Assembly: GCA_029959085.1 (NCBI GenBank)
Contig: JARWIR010000027.1
Span: 4,092,001 to 4,156,000 of the forward strand
Source: Nemophila menziesii
Taxonomy: Eukaryota; Streptophyta; Magnoliopsida; Boraginales; Hydrophyllaceae
Direction: 5' to 3'
DNA: 64,000 bases
Position numbers and translations under genes: made by a program. This document shows, one piece after another, positions 11,869 through 21,159 of the stretch; position 1 is the stretch's first letter, and each line of letters opens with the position of its first letter. A model generated the notes under the pieces. The model had not been told where the DNA came from. It did not search any database and saw only the letters and a list, made by a program, of their open reading frames with translations.

Positions 11869-12624
11869 ATATCCAACCGAGGAAATTATCAATTTGGTAA
11901 CAGAAATCATCCGGGTATGCAGTATTCAAATCCACAAGGGGCCGCTAATCCTGGTCATTATCAACCTCGTCCCCAGTATAACTTTTTCCAACCAAGAGGT
12001 CAATATCAAAATCAGAATTTTAATCGACTTGCTCCTCCACAACAACCTATTAATGATGCATATACCGAGACGTTAGCTCAGAAAGCTCTACCACAGTATC
12101 CTCGCGAAGGAGCTGTGGATGATCAACAATTGAAGAAATTTATGGATCTTATTACCACTAATATGCATTCACAGAGCGAGAAGTTACGAGAACAAGAAGT
12201 TTCAATTCAAATTTTAGGTACTCAAGTAGAACAAATGAATAAAGTTCTAACAAATATTATGGAACAAAAAGAATTGAAGGCTCTCGAAGGAGGTGATGCC
12301 AATGTTGGGTTCGAAGCTTGCAAGGCTATTTTCCTTGAAATTGAAGAAAATAAGGAAGTACCACATAATGCCGAAAGTGTCGTGGAAGTTTCGAGTACCG
12401 AAGAAGAACCAACCAAGTCTAGCCATGTGGAATCTAACTTTCCTGAGGATGATGTGGAGGAAGATTCAGAAAAATCCGAATTTATACAGCTTCTAAGAGA
12501 TATGCAAGAAGAGATTAGATCGGTTATGGAGTTACAAGATGAGCGAGCTAAAGAGAAAGAGGAAGAAGCCTCAAAAGAACCAAGAGTGGAAGTTGCACCT
12601 GCTGTGCAAGAAAAGAAAGAATAA
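11869..12624 (+). CDS. B1 gag, C-terminal part (5' cut by A1 insertion)
   Basis: The frame is open from the A1 junction at 11869 to the stop ending at 12624. The first residues fit the gag stretch after the zinc knuckle: an Asn/Gly/Pro/Gln-rich tract (NRGNYQFGNRNHPG and following) very like A1, A2 and element 2. It continues into a helical segment with QSEKLREQEVS and a long acidic Glu/Lys-rich C-terminus. The capsid and zinc knuckle lie left of the window. No stop interrupts this 252-codon stretch. It stays open although A1 has separated it from its start, which suggests that the A1 insertion is not ancient. The TAA at 12622-12624 separates it from the protease frame six bases downstream, in a different phase from the usual gag-pol fusion. 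Confidence 0.82.
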   Translation: MSNRGNYQFGNRNHPGMQYSNPQGAANPGHYQPRPQYNFFQPRGQYQNQNFNRLAPPQQPINDAYTETLAQKALPQYPREGAVDDQQLKKFMDLITTNMHSQSEKLREQEVSIQILGTQVEQMNKVLTNIMEQKELKALEGGDANVGFEACKAIFLEIEENKEVPHNAESVVEVSSTEEEPTKSSHVESNFPEDDVEEDSEKSEFIQLLRDMQEEIRSVMELQDERAKEKEEEASKEPRVEVAPAVQEKKE

Positions 12625-12630
12625 GAGGAG

Positions 12631-13602
12631 GTGGAATCGCCACCAGTTGTTCAAATAGTGTCACAAATTATTCTTGATACAAATCCAAAAGGTGACATTG
12701 AACTCAAGACATTTGTAGAGGCGTACCCTCTTGAAAATATCAACGCCCAAATGCTTGAGATTGCGAAGAAAGGGCTTACACCGCAACAAGTTTTTATGCA
12801 AGTTATTCTTGAGAAAGAAGCGAGTGTAGAAGCCAAGAGAGAGACTGTACGAGTCTCAAGGAGAGTAGAGAAAGAGTTACCATTAAAGCTAAGAGATCCT
12901 GGAAGCTTCAATCTTCCTATTCAGATAAATGGTATGCTCAAGGGGAAAGCCATGTACGATGTGGGTTCAGGTGTGAATATGCCAAAGTCCGTGTTCGAGA
13001 GACTTGGACTTCAGAAATCATAGAAAGCTCCAGTGAAGTTGCAGTTTGCTGACAACTCAGTTACCAAGACATGGGGAACAGTGGAGGACGTTCTTGTCCG
13101 ATCAGGTAATATCACCATCCCTACTGACTTTGTTATACTTGATTTCGATGCAGATAAGCAGGTTCCAATCATACTTGGAAGGCCTTTAATGGCCACAAGT
13201 CAGAGCATAATCAACTTCCAAGAAGGGACGATTACCCTTCATGCTAAAAACGTATCCGAGACATTCTATGTCCTGGGTAAGAAACCAAGGAAGTCAGATC
13301 CCACCGTTCTTATCATCCACAGCCTTTCACATCACAAAGTCCCTAAAGAGAAGATCCATGAAAAGCCTGTGGATACTGAGCCAAACATTGAGTTTGGGGT
13401 TGGCCATGAAGTTCTATGGAAAGCCCACAAACGAGAAAATAGGCCACGAAGTTACAAAGACTCGTGGATGGGACTATTCATCGTCACTAAAGTTGTTTCA
13501 GCTAAGGTGATAGAAATCAGACCCAAGAAGGGTATAAAGCTCAGATTAGTTGATGTTCATAGCCTTACTCATTGTTGGGGAGGCTATATGCGCAAATCGT
13601 GA
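12631..13602 (+). pseudogene. B1 protease joined to integrase C-terminal GPF/Y-like end (RT-RNase H-INT core missing)
   Basis: The first part (12631-13020) ends in the protease region, with LRDPGSFNLPIQING and an active-site-like YDVGSG near 12957. The related elements have DLGAS here. A TAG near 13021 interrupts it. The frame then continues to 13602 with the protease C-terminal half (DADKQVPIILGRPLMA near 13148). After about residue 90 of that part the sequence jumps to an integrase C-terminal-like stretch (SWMGLFIVTKV, VIEI), matching the GPY/F region of A2 and C integrase. RT, RNase H, the zinc module and the DDE core are absent. The open 189-codon second half crosses the junction. The junction may be an ancient deletion fixed in a non-autonomous family, or a private deletion of this copy. 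Confidence 0.78.
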
Positions 13603-14558
13603 TAGAGGTAACGCATCTAACTTTAAAAGACGTTAAATAAAAGTGTTGTACGGGAGACAACCCGCATTTTTTATGTTTTATTGTTTTCAATTCTTGTTTA
13701 TTTTAGTTGTTTTTAGTTGATATTTCATATTTGAGAAAGGTATTAGTGTTTTTGATGTTCAGGTGTTAAATAAATCGAGTTTGGGAGGAAGAACGAATTT
13801 TTTGGTATATTCAGATCTGACCACCGGTATGCCGGTCACACGACCGGTAAGCCGGCGGTCAAAACCCGAGGCCTTGTGTGTGTGTCTCGTGTTTATTGCC
13901 GAGAATCAAATTTCGAAAGCAAGCAACACCGGTATGCCGGTCAAATCCACCAGTATGCCGGTCAGACCGAAACCCGAACCCTCGTGTGCAAGATTCGTGT
14001 TTTTTGCCGTAACTTGAGTTTCAAAGGACAGCAGCACCGGTATGCCGGGCCATAGGGCCGGTAAGCCAGTCAGCGTCGCTGGAGAGAGAAAAAAGTTGTG
14101 TTTTAGGTTATAAAGAAGAGGAAGGTTAGTCTATTGCGAATTTTACAATCCTTAAGCCTCTCTTTCTTCTCCAAACCTCTCCCAACTCTATTAAAGCTTC
14201 ATCAAAACTTCCCCAAACATCAAAACACTACCCAATCACCATAAAAACACATCAAATCTTCTCTCCACATCATTACAAAGAAGATTCAACCACCCAAATC
14301 TTACCCAAAACACATTGAATTGAAGAATCAAAAGCTTAAATTTCAAAAATTCATCCTACAATTTCTTAGATCCATACCAATTCATCAAGAATTCATCTTA
14401 CCCACATAGAGATTCATCACCAAAACACCTTGCCTAACATAAATAAAGCTTGTTCAACAAATAATCAAGAGTTTCAATTTTAAAGAGTGGTTGAAGCTTT
14501 GAGTTGGAGGTTAGTTGAGAGAACTAAAAGAACAGAAACATTATCTAATAAGAGGGAG
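13603..14558 (+). other. B1 pol-ORF3 spacer with palindromic tandem repeats
   Basis: The spacer begins with the conserved 15-mer GACGTTAAATAAAAG (13629-13643). It then holds about two and a half units of a 105-108-bp tandem repeat starting at 13822, 13927 and 14035. Each unit carries CACCGGTATGCCGGTC-type palindromes. From about 14100 to 14558 it is an A/C-rich leader rich in CAAAACATC-like words with no convincing ORF. A frame at 13763-14017 only reflects the repeat. Confidence 0.8.
13822..14072 (+). repeat. B1 ~106-bp tandem repeats with ACCGGTATGCCGGT palindromes
   Basis: Copies begin at 13822, 13927 and 14035. The first two units contain two palindromes each, separated by a few bases, then a GTGTG..TCGTGTTT..TTGCCG stretch. 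The third is partial. Confidence 0.85.
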
Positions 14559-15727
14559 ATGAAGAAAATAAAGTATTGGGCTCAATTGAGAAGAAATCAA
14601 GTGAGAAAAGTTCTAGTTCCAACACAAAGGGTAAAATAGACTATGTAAAGAGAGGTGAGCTAGCTTCGTTTAATTCTATGGGCAAAAAGGTTCCACTTTT
14701 TACCAAGAAGACAACACACTCTCTCCAATTCAAAGGTCCTATACCCGAAGATAAAGAGAAAGCTTCAAAGGCCATGATAACTTCTGCAGAGAAACAATTA
14801 AAGGGACTACACTTTGCTTACGAGAAAGTATTCAATGAAGAAGTTGGTAAAGGAGAGAATAAGAGATTCTTGGAGCTTGGTGAAAGATTGGGTTGGTCTA
14901 CGTTCATGGTAAGACGTTCTGATTTATGTCATGAGTTAATTTTAGATTTCTATTTAGGCCTCTTTAGCCGAGATAGTGAAGGTTTTGTTCCAATTAGAGG
15001 AAAGTTAGTTCCTTTTACAATTGAAGAGATAAGAAACCACTTCCAGTTTAAGAAATTGGTCGGACCATGAAAGTATAGAGAAGTGGTGGATAGACAAAGA
15101 ATATTTGATTGGAATTTACTTTTTGAACATGTTTTAGACAAGGGGAAAGTGCAATCACATAAGGGAGAATTGAAGGCACCTTGGACTTACAAATATCTTC
15201 AACCGGATGCTAGAATTTGGCACAATTTCCTTATCCCCAACGTATTTGGAAACACACGAATTTTGGACGTAAGTAAAAAGAACGCTCTATTTTTGAATTT
15301 TATTTTGAGAGGAGAAGAAGTGGATGTGGCACAGTTGATCTTTGAGGAGGTGATGCGATTTCCGCTCTCTCCAAAAACAGTTTATAATGTAAAATATCCT
15401 ACTATGATCACGTGTCTTGTGCGAAAAGCGAATGTAATTTTGGGTGAAGAAGAGAAACTTGAATTTAAAAAGAGTAATATTGATAATGCTTGGATCATGA
15501 AAGTCTTGAGAGGAGCGGGATCTACGCAAGTCTCAAAAGAAGAAAAGGAGCAAAGTTGGCAAGAAAAGATGGAGGAGAGTTTAAAAAAAGTCGAAGAAGC
15601 TCAAACTTCCTTAGCCTAAGATGTGGCACAAATCATAGCCAATCAAGTGCACATCATGACACTCCTTGAGAAATTAACGAAAGATCAAGCAAATCCTATC
15701 TTGGATGTCGATAATGCGAGGCAATAG
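14559..15727 (+). pseudogene. B1 ORF3: Athila third ORF, putative plant transposon protein domain
   Basis: This lies where Athila elements carry an extra ORF between pol and the 3' LTR. The product resembles the plant-specific domain named putative plant transposon protein (PF20167 type). It is closely paralleled by G (46496-47592) and more distantly by A2 (39127-40461). Shared motifs include FYLGLFSRDSEG, PIRGKLVPFTIEEIRNHF and LVRKANVILGEEEKL. The C-terminus is a likely coiled coil (QEKMEESLKKVEEAQ). The open frame starts at TTG 14576. The only nearby ATG (14559) is in another phase, so a frameshift near the start is likely. In-frame stops lie at about 15068-15070 and 15617-15619, and the homologous end is the TAG at 15725-15727. 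No membrane segment is evident, so the old label env-like is not supported here. Function is unknown. Confidence 0.78.
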
Positions 15728-17223
15728 CCTCGAGAGTAGGTTCTCTTTCTTCCTTACCATTTCTGTAAATATGTTATCTGCTAATTTCAATTTCTTTTTC
15801 GAGTCGTGGGGACACGACTCATTTTTGAGTTGGGGGTGTGGGGATTCGTTGTCTCTCATCTTAAATTTTTTTGATACATGGGAATTAGATGTAGAGTGTG
15901 TTTAATAGCTTGAAAGCATAAGCTCAGTAAGTTAATGATAGGAAGTAGTATGTTTATGAGCAATTTTATTTTGTATGCTTTGAGTATTTGCAGGAAAACA
16001 CACATTGATAGTAAAGAAAAGATTAGTAAACAATGCGATAGAAAGTATGTTCGATCTCAGGGAGCCTTGAGTGGTGTGTAGGCCGTGATATCCAGGCTAG
16101 TTGACAAACCCATTTGATGAACGTGCTAAAGGTAAGAGAATAACGAAATTGCATTGTGTAGAAAATGATTAAGGCAGTTCTTTCATATTGAAGCCACTTG
16201 AAGCCTTTTTAACTTTCTCACCCTTTTATTTGATTTAATATTTTATATCCTTCTCAGCCCCTTCTAGCCTTTCTAAAGCCTTTTTATTTACCACATTATA
16301 AGCCATATCCCTTTAGATTATAGGACTTTTCCATATGACCCGCACTCGAATCGCGATGCATAGACAATTGTTTTAGAGCTTGAGTTTGGGGTGGTGGGTC
16401 CACCATTATGGGAATTGTTATTGGGTTGGGATTTTTGAGCTTATTAATTGTGCTCGTTCTATATATTGATCATGATTCACGGGTTTATATTGTAACCCTT
16501 TGTCGGGGTAATAGTGAATGAAAAAAGCTAAAAAGCATGAAAAGAAAAGAAAAAAATCTATGAAAAAATAGCGTGATATCTCGAACATAAAAAAGAGAGT
16601 CATAGCTATACAAAAGAAAAAACTGATTTGAAAAGAATATATATTAGGACCGGCAAAGAGGAATTTTTATGTGAACATCTTTATGCTTTAATTGGGTTAT
16701 TGGGGATGCTACTTTGTGCATCAAGAAAATCATTGGGTTGAGTGAGAAACGTTTTATGCGAGTAACTCAAGCTCTAGGGAGATTCGTTGATGGCTAGTGA
16801 GGAAGGACCCAAAAGCTCACTCTAAATTATCCAAATATACTAGCATACCGTCCCTAAGCCGAAATTACAACCTTAAAGACCTTTTGATTCTTTGCTATGT
16901 AATTGAGAAGTGATTGAGCCAATAAAGAGTAGTTAAGTGGATCTTTGGATACTAGTGAAGTTTGATGAACAATCTATAGCTTCCTTGGTAAACTGAGTAA
17001 AGTTCCAATGCTTCTTACATTGCGAAGCTAATCTAATCTTGAATTCAAACCGTGTTGACTGTGGATATGAGATGTGTACAGGTATGTAGTTTGTAAATAT
17101 TATTACATGAATTTTTTTGAGTAGTTGCTTTATGTCTATTCTGTATAATCTGCTATCTCCTTTCCCATTGTGCTTAAATGACCTAGGTGTGTATTTAGAG
17201 ACTTCCCTTTGTTTTTATCTTTA
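15728..17223 (+). other. B1 conserved 3' non-coding tail
   Basis: About 1.5 kb without a gene. It holds a perfect hairpin GAGTCGTG-GGGA-CACGACTC (15801-15820) followed by a purine tract resembling the PPT. It also holds a phrase CATATGACCCGCACTCG near 16333, a GAGTTTGGGGTGGTGGGT tract near 16382, and a long-range pairing CTTTGTCGG (16498-16506) with CCGGCAAAG (16650-16658). The same order and spacing recur in A2, G, C and, decayed, in E. Confidence 0.8.
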
Positions 17224-17242
17224 TTGTATTGGGACGATACAA
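17224..17242 (+). other. B1 hairpin with GGA loop before the PPT
   Basis: TTGTATTG-GGA-CGATACAA, an 8-bp stem (one G-U pair in RNA), one base upstream of the PPT. Equivalent hairpins precede the PPT in every Athila 3' end in the window. Confidence 0.75.
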
Positions 17243-17243
17243 C

Positions 17244-17259
17244 TTTGAGTTGGGGGTCT
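17244..17259 (+). other. B1 polypurine tract
   Basis: TTTGAGTTGGGGGTCT directly abuts the 3' LTR start at 17260. Confidence 0.88.
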
Positions 17260-18797
17260 TGATGTCTCCTCATTTGTCATGAATTCATATTAGTTAGAGA
17301 CATCATTTTTAGTGGTTTAGAAGTCTTTCTAGTCGATTTTCCCATTAATTATTACACTTTCCAATTTCTAGTCTTGATTTAATGAATTATTATTTTTAGA
17401 GTATATTGGGTTTAATTATTTATTTGGTGTGAAGCTTTAAAAATATATATGGAGATTAATTAGATGCCAAATCAATTCGAAGAGCTAAAGGAAAGAAGAT
17501 ATACATGGAAATTGGAGATAAGGAAACAAAAGCTAAGATATGGAAAGATAAAGTTGCCAAATAAATCTGAATTTCACCACCCACGACCACAAATGGGCTT
17601 ATATCTAAATATTGGTGAGGAATTTAGAAGAATGATCAAGAGCAAAGGTAAAGATCTTTCCGAGATGATGAATTTCGACTACTGATACGCATCAAACGGA
17701 TAATATTGAAGATGTTATGACCAAAACAAAAACGGGGATGATTCTATATTTTAGGGATACGAATTTTGGGTTTGGACTTGGAGTCCATTATTTACCTTCT
17801 CCTTCAAGAAAACGAATTAGGTCTTCTAAACACCTATAACCCTTATATCACTTGTAAAGCATCCTTGCCTCCCATTAATTAGTCCTTAGGTTTATTATCA
17901 TCTGAATTATTGTAGAGAGCAAGATGAAGTCTTTCATTATTTCTTTTAGTTTATTTCCTTCAGGTATGAACTAATTTTCCCATAGCTTGGGTTTTGCATT
18001 GATAATCTATGAATTCTATATTCTTTATATCTAAATTTCTTTGGGAATTATATGTTTTAATCTGATATTAGATTCTTACCTATATATTAGTTTATGTGTT
18101 TTTATTTATTGCATGTTTTCCTTGCGGTGTACAACGTATAGGATTACCTTAATAGTAGTTAGATGGTCACCTTAACTGGGTGTCTAATTATTGAAACACC
18201 ACATAACGTCTAGTGTCTGATATTGGTCTTGACAGCACTGATTCTAACTAGATAGTCATTAGGGTATGTTTTAATCACTATCACCATGTTTGGAATTGAA
18301 TTGCTTAGGAACCTAGTGGCGTAGGATAACCCTAAGTTTAGGCTGCCTCGTGGTTGTGTCTGTAGCCCCCCTAGTCGCTCTCAAGGTCTAGGAGAGTGAA
18401 TTTAGAATCCTGACTAAGTATTTAAGAGCTAATTATCTCCCTTATTAACTAGAATTTGATAGAAAGAATTAGAAGGATTAGTGCATACTAACCAAACCTA
18501 AGCTATATTTCTCATCTCATATTTCTTATCTTTTATTTATTTGTCTTTTAATTTATTTAGTTTAATCAATCATCTCTCAATCCATCGTATTTATTTTATG
18601 TCTTTTGATTAATTACTTTCTACTCGTATTATTTGATCATAACGTATAACACACTAAGTCCCTGAGAACGAATCTTATTATCATTAAAACTTGCATACGT
18701 CCTGTAATACTTGCAGTACTGTGCTTGTCTAGGGTGCTTTAGTGCATTGTTTTCAGCGTTTATTTATCATATTTTTATAACACCCTAGGCGACACCA
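17260..18797 (+). repeat. B1 3' LTR
   Basis: It starts TGATGTCTCC after the PPT and ends GACACCA at 18797, where LINE coding sequence begins. The first 9 bases TGATGTCTC are repeated inverted as GAGACATCA within the first 50 bases. The LTR end AACACCCTAGGCGACACCA is close to the C LTR end. The right-hand target site is probably ACCTA (18798-18802). Confidence 0.88.
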
Positions 18798-20718
18798 ACC
18801 TATAAGGTCGCAGCGGTTACCTAGAGGGTTCTTTTGAAGAGTAACTGCCAAGATGTCTAGCAAACTTTTGAATTGGAAGAGGCAAAATTTATCAATTGCA
18901 GGGAGAATCACTTTAGCACAATCGGTGTTAGCAGCGATTCCCACTTACATAATGCAAACAATGAAATCACTGGTGCATGTGTGTGATGAAATTGATAGGA
19001 TCATTCAAGATTTTATTTGGGCTTCATCGAACGAGGGGCGGAAAATTCACTGGCTCTCGTGAGAACTATTGTGTCAACAAAAAGAAGTTGGGTGGTTGGG
19101 TTTATAAAGTGCTCTTAACTTTAATAAATCCTTATTGGCAAACTTGGGTGGAAAATTCCCTAGAATGATGCCGCGTTATAGGTTATATCTCTCAAAATAA
19201 AATATTACAAGGATGAATTTATGACTCAGAGTGTTAAACCGTTTAATTCGAGGATGTGAAAGAATATTTTGATAGGCCGGGAGGTATTAAAAAATGGTGA
19301 AATGGAAGTGTTGAGTTGTAACGAAAAAGAGTATAAATGGAATTTTGATACCTCGGGGGAACTCTTGGTTAAATCAACCTATGGCTTATTGGTTCCAACT
19401 AGAGGAGTGAAGACTTTTAATTGGAATCTGCTATGGTATCTAAAATGTCCCCAGAAGGTGAAGGTTCTTATATGGAGAGCGATTTGGGATAGATTACCAA
19501 CGGGCCAGAATCTTGAGGTGAGAGGGATTATGGATGACCCAGGCTGTTCTAGTTGTAAAGATGGAGTGGAATTTGTAGCGCGCCTTTTTCAAGAACATGG
19601 TAATTATAAGCAAGTTCGAAGTTGTGTGTAATGGGCTTGGGTGGACGAAATGTGGGTTTGAATTCTATATAGCAGGAGGATTTTCGAGCAGCTGCAGGTT
19701 TGTTTTCTGCTACAGCGGGGGCGGTGATGCAGAGAAATATTATTGGACATCAGGTTCTGGGTAGAGTTGTACCGGATCGACATTCTAGGAGGGAGTCTAA
19801 CCTCGTTAGCGTACATCAACTGCAACACAATACAGTTGTAGGTGTAGGGAATATGCAACAGGCCCGCTTCGACGTGACACAGGCCATCCCAGCTCCGCCA
19901 ATGTAGCAACAGGTAGTTGACATGAACCGGTTCACTTTTGAGTAAAGTGTTAGTTAAAGGGATTGAAACGAGATATGTACTTGCGGCTTATATTTGTCAT
20001 ACCTGGGTTGATCGGAAGATGAGGCTATTTGAATTAACTGCACCTAAGAAATCACCTAGTGAACTCACCACTACTATCTTTAATGCGGCTAGCGATTACG
20101 TTCGTGCGTGGGGCGCGGAAAGAGATAGAGGTATGATTTTCTCAACTAAGAATATCCTCGTAAATTGGGTAAAACCGTAGAATGAGGTTAAACTAAATAT
20201 CGATGGTTCATATGATGAGGACAAAGGACGAGATCTGGAATAAGAATGGAGATTATTTGGTAGGATTTACAGGAATTTTCGTAGCACGGACACCTTTCAA
20301 AGCGGAGTTTCTTGCCTTTCATTTTGGTTTAGATTTAGCAGTTTGTAAGGGGTTCAATGCGCTTAGTATCAAATCTGACTCGAGTGAGTTGCATGCACTA
20401 GTGAAGGGAGGTGCGAACTCAAGAGACTTTTCGAACATTGTATTGGGAGCCTGTCGAGACATCTTCTCTTCAATGAGCATTTTGAGCTAATCTGGAATTA
20501 TCGTGAGGCCAATAAGTGCGTGGGCTGGCTAGAAGAATTTGGTGCATCATGTTCGGAAGGTCGTATTGCACTCCGGGACCCTCCGGATGGTTTATGGTGG
20601 TTGCTTACTAGGGACCGTTATGGGTGTGACGAACTTTGTGTACTAATAGATAGTTGATATATTTTTGGAAGTAATTGCACTTCCGGTCCTTCTGGCCCTC
20701 TTATGTAACAAAAAAAAA
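18798..20718 (+). pseudogene. L1-type LINE ORF2 remnant (RT C-terminus, zf-RVT, RNase H)
   Basis: From 18827 to 19062 the sequence encodes the end of a plant L1-type reverse transcriptase (VTAKMSSKLLNWKRQNLS, AGRITLAQSVLAAIPTYIMQT). A zf-RVT-like region follows at about 19269-19575 (WNLLWYLKCPQKVKVLIWRA, then CSSC). Next is an RNase H domain at about 20190-20490, with NIDGSYD, an AEFLAF glutamate and KSDS as the probable D-E-D residues. The frame is broken many times, including stops near 19062, 19631 and 20180. The 3' end is an A-run at 20710-20718. The upstream part of the LINE would lie left of B1, outside the window. The domain set matches plant L1 elements that carry a C-terminal RNase H. 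Confidence 0.85.
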
Positions 20719-21159
20719 GATTAGAGACGTATAGTTACAAAGCTTACTTTACAGGCTTTGACGTAGAAAAACTATTAAAAGGACATGGAATGCTTTTTTA
20801 GAGTAAAAAATCATTTTTAGAATAAAATTAAATGTTTGAAAAAACTTTTAAAAATAATTTTGAAATCTAAAGTCACTTTAGATGCTTTTTTTAAGCACAT
20901 ATTTGGTACTTTTCTTTAAGTGCTTTTCAAGAAAAAGTACTTCCAAACGGGTACTAAGATATCTTAAACTTTTGAAAAACAAGGTGAACTTCCATCCAGA
21001 AATATCGATGTTAAGTCTTACATATTTAGCCTGTAAATTTGCAATCCTCTTGAAACTTCTTTTTAATGTGTAAAATTTTCCATTCAGGAAATCTTTTCAT
21101 CCATTTTGAAAAAAAGATTCACAGTTGGCCAGATCTTTAGTGATGCTCACTTGAGGTAA
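20719..21159. other. Unassigned AT-rich DNA
   Basis: No coding similarity. It contains AAGTGCTTTT, AAGTACTTCCAAACGGG and related words around 20880-20955 that are typical of decayed DNA transposon or MITE ends in plants. I could not define paired termini. Confidence 0.4.

Larger units (their letters stand above)
11869..18797 (+). mobile_element. Athila-type element B1 (5' part outside window; lacks RT, RNase H and integrase core)
   Basis: B1 reads left to right. In order it has the gag C-terminal half (11869-12624), protease joined to an integrase C-terminal piece (12631-13602), a palindromic tandem-repeat spacer, ORF3 (about 14559-15727), a 1.5-kb conserved non-coding tail, PPT (17244-17259) and 3' LTR (17260-18797). 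Its 5' LTR and gag start lie left of the window because A1 inserted into its gag. The right flank is LINE sequence, so B1 inserted into the LINE. About 3 kb of coding sequence expected between protease and the integrase C-terminus is absent. It belongs to the LTR group of G and C (ends GACACCA). Confidence 0.9.

Noticed and set aside
13763..14017. 84-codon frame over the B1 spacer repeats
   Set aside because: The peptide merely repeats with the 105-bp DNA unit, and no related frame occurs in A2 or C spacers.
13822..14072. Possible CRISPR array
   Set aside because: Spacers between repeats are themselves repeats, unit lengths are about 106 bp, and the setting is a plant retrotransposon.
14559..15727. 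Calling ORF3 an envelope gene
   Set aside because: No signal peptide or transmembrane helix can be seen in B1, A2, G or C. The basic N-terminus and coiled coil point elsewhere.
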